NCBI GenBank assembly: GCA_021154515.1
Contig: JAJKIL010000065.1
Span: forward strand, 1 to 7,305
Direction of reading: 5' to 3'
Source: Niastella sp.
Lineage (GTDB): Bacteria; Bacteroidota; Bacteroidia; Chitinophagales; Chitinophagaceae
DNA length: 7,305 nucleotides
The translations under genes and the position numbers were made by a program. This document shows positions 6,356 to 7,305 of this stretch, in pieces. Each line of letters begins with the position of its first letter. Position 1 is the first letter of the stretch. The notes under the pieces were generated by a model. It searched no databases, was not told where the DNA came from, and saw only the letters and a program-made list of their open reading frames with translations.

Positions 6356-6387
6356 AACTAACAAACTAAATAACTAACGAACTAAAT
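6356..6387. repeat. 16-bp tandem duplication
   Basis: AACTAACAAACTAAAT (6356-6371) is followed immediately by AACTAACGAACTAAAT (6372-6387), one mismatch in sixteen. Each unit itself contains repeated AACTAA words. It lies about 185 bases upstream of the next gene; slippage-type DNA is the simplest reading. Confidence 0.75.
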
Positions 6388-6532
6388 AACCCTGATTTCT
6401 TAAAAGAATGCAAAGGCTTAATGAAGTGATCAGTTTTAGCTTGCTTTTAACTGTTTAACCCGTTGGCGCTCAGTTTATATCTTAAAATTTGTTAATTGTT
6501 GGGTTGTCCACATTTACGTATTGATAAGGCAT

Positions 6533-6540
6533 GTATTTTG
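6533..6540 (+). promoter_or_regulatory. Weak -7-like box for the small exported protein gene
   Basis: GTATTTTG resembles TAnnTTTG but misses the first two positions; read as TA-T-TTTG it has one spacer base too few. It ends 30 bases before the ATG. A TTG at 6504-6506 is slightly too distant for a standard -33 element. It is the best candidate in the 100 bases upstream, but it is weak. Confidence 0.3.
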
Positions 6541-6570
6541 GATTCATATTCATAACCAAATTGATGATTT

Positions 6571-7098
6571 ATGAAACGGGTTTTACCAATTTTGCCAGTA
6601 CTTGCCTTCTTAACAACAGCCTCCCTTCAATCAAAAGCACAGGTTAGTGTAAGCGTGAATATCGGTGCGCAACCCCAGTGGGCGCCTGCCGGTTATGCAT
6701 CTGCTGATTATTATTACCTGCCAGATATTGAATGTTACTATTACGTTCCCCAACGCCAGTTCGTTTACCTGAACGGTCCCAACTGGGAGTTCTCGTACAA
6801 TTTACCGGCGCGTTGCCGCGGCTATGATCTATATAGCGGTTATAAAGTGGTTTGCCGCGGTCCAAGGCCATATACGCACTTTTATGACGACCGCGTAGCT
6901 TATGCGCGTTACAGAGGTTACAGGAACTGTCAGCCTGTTGTGCGTGATTGTGGCCCACGGGGTGGTTATTATGAACGTGAACGATATTACGATGGCCCAC
7001 GCGGTCGTGGACATGGATACGGCCATTATAAAGATCGTGGTTATGAAGATCGTGGGTATGAAGGTCATGGCCGTGGACATGGGCATGGACGCTGGTAG
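6571..7098 (+). CDS. Small exported protein, aromatic core and Gly/Arg/His-rich tail, function unknown
   Basis: 175 residues. Residues 1-23 are a signal peptide (basic MKR start, hydrophobic LPILPVLAFL, SKA cut before Gln24), so it is periplasmic or surface-bound. Residues 24-105 form an aromatic-rich core (SADYYYLPDIECYYYVP, RQFVYLNGPNWEFSYNLP, YDLYSGYKVV, GPRPYTHFYDD) resembling a group of hypothetical envelope proteins I associate with Bacteroidota; I know no function for them. Cysteines at 55, 82, 95, 120 and 127 are notable for a small exported protein and could form disulfides. From about 128 on the chain is low-complexity, rich in Gly, Arg, Tyr and His, with DRGYE repeated at 155-159 and 160-164 and a GHGRGHGHGRW end. 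The tail is strongly basic and could bind metal, nucleic acid or anionic polysaccharide; that is inference. No SD is seen; the ATG is supported by the signal peptide. Confidence 0.85.
   Translation: MKRVLPILPVLAFLTTASLQSKAQVSVSVNIGAQPQWAPAGYASADYYYLPDIECYYYVPQRQFVYLNGPNWEFSYNLPARCRGYDLYSGYKVVCRGPRPYTHFYDDRVAYARYRGYRNCQPVVRDCGPRGGYYERERYYDGPRGRGHGYGHYKDRGYEDRGYEGHGRGHGHGRW
7033..7062 (+). repeat. 15-bp tandem repeat within the coding tail
   Basis: GATCGTGGTTATGAA (7033-7047) is followed by GATCGTGGGTATGAA (7048-7062), each encoding DRGYE. The next block (GGTCATGGCCGTGGACATGG) looks like a diverged continuation. The tail has probably grown by in-frame duplication. Confidence 0.75.
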
Positions 7099-7157
7099 AG
7101 GTAGGAGGTAAGAAGATTACTATACTTCATGCCTGATAATTGAATTCGAATAAATAC

Positions 7158-7196
7158 AAAAGGTGAGCTTACTTTTAATAGCGAGCTCACCTTTTT
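7158..7196. terminator. Bidirectional intrinsic terminator between convergent genes
   Basis: AAAAGGTGAGCT (7158-7169) and AGCTCACCTTTT (7184-7195) are perfect 12-bp arms around a 14-base loop, ending in five T on the plus strand and four T on the minus strand. It lies about 60 bases after the small exported protein gene and about 50 bases beyond the stop of the minus-strand gene, so it could end both transcripts. Confidence 0.85.
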
Positions 7197-7226
7197 ATCA
7201 GCTTCATTTTTATCAGCTTCATTTTT
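7192..7226. repeat. 15-bp tandem repeat next to the terminator
   Basis: TTTTTATCAGCTTCA occurs at 7192-7206 and again exactly at 7207-7221, followed by a further TTTTT. The first copy uses the terminator's T run, so the duplication also supplies extra T tracts downstream of it. Confidence 0.8.
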
Positions 7227-7247
7227 CTTACTTCCTACATCACCTTC

Positions 7248-7305
7248 TTAGGCAACAGTAATATCTTTATCCAGATACACATCCTGCGTAGCGTTCAGCA
7301 ACTCA
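7248..7305 (-). CDS. C-terminal end of a convergent gene (18 codons, partial)
   Basis: On the minus strand the window edge reads ELLNATQDVYLDKDITVA and then TAA (7250-7248). The frame is open to the edge, the composition looks like ordinary coding sequence, and a bidirectional terminator stands at the expected distance after the stop. Eighteen residues are too few to assign a family, and I do not recognise the protein. Confidence 0.5.
   Translation of the reverse strand, partial: ELLNATQDVYLDKDITVA

Larger units (their letters stand above)
5703..6570. other. 868-bp intergenic region without a convincing protein gene
   Basis: All long reading frames are broken here. The left part (5760-5880) is dominated by A- and T-tracts around a short GC-rich island. 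The middle (5880-6243) holds several inverted repeats and ends in an orphan terminator at 6244-6277. The right part (6278-6570) has an interspersed palindrome, a 16-bp tandem duplication and the promoter region of the next gene. I see no tRNA or rRNA, and no match that I recognise to tmRNA, RNase P RNA or a named riboswitch. Confidence 0.6.

Noticed and set aside
5636..6570. Insertion sequence or transposase remnant in the long intergenic region
   Set aside because: No terminal inverted repeats with matching target duplications and no transposase-like reading frame are visible.
6902..7111. Overlapping frames on both strands inside the small exported protein gene
   Set aside because: They arise from the low-complexity GGN/CAY/CGN-rich repeat; only the frame starting at 6571 has a signal peptide and a sensible domain layout.
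1..7305. CRISPR array, defence island or biosynthetic cluster
   Set aside because: No regularly spaced repeats and no nuclease, helicase, methylase or multi-gene operon. The genes are separate transcription units with ordinary envelope or metabolic roles.

Overview
The window looks like chromosomal DNA from a Bacteroidota bacterium, most likely a member of the Chitinophagaceae (Niastella/Chitinophaga-like; this placement is inference). The grounds are: -7 boxes of the TAnnTTTG type just upstream of three genes, no Shine-Dalgarno motif before any start, moderate GC with very AT-rich intergenic DNA, three exported proteins whose predicted signal-peptidase cut leaves an N-terminal Gln, and protein types typical of that phylum.

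Layout. Positions 1-623 (minus strand) hold the N-terminal half of a PLP-dependent alpha-oxoamine synthase family enzyme whose 3' end lies outside the window. A 287-bp divergent promoter region follows. Positions 911-2575 (plus) encode a secreted PafA-type alkaline phosphatase with every catalytic and metal-binding residue in place, closed by a perfect 12-bp hairpin and a second, repeat-like palindrome. Positions 2777-5635 (plus) encode a 952-residue exported M16 (pitrilysin/PqqL-like) zinc protease with an active N-terminal half and a C-terminal half lacking the zinc motif, closed by a strong intrinsic terminator. Positions 5703-6570 carry no convincing protein gene but are not empty: A-tracts, a 24-bp inverted repeat, crossing 7- and 8-bp RNA pairings, an orphan intrinsic terminator with eight T, an interspersed CCCTGAGC...GTCGAAGGG palindrome and a 16-bp tandem duplication. 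Positions 6571-7098 (plus) encode a small exported protein with an aromatic-rich core, five cysteines and a Gly/Arg/His/Tyr-rich tail. A perfect 12-bp, probably bidirectional terminator separates it from the last 18 codons of a convergent minus-strand gene at the right edge.

The genes do not look like one operon. Each plus-strand gene has its own terminator, and two of the three have a clear promoter-like box of their own. The common theme is the cell envelope: phosphate release, peptide degradation and an uncharacterised envelope protein, next to an acyl-CoA/amino-acid condensing enzyme. No defence system, mobile element or CRISPR array is visible. The part least explained by known genes is 5880-6280, which could encode a structured small RNA.
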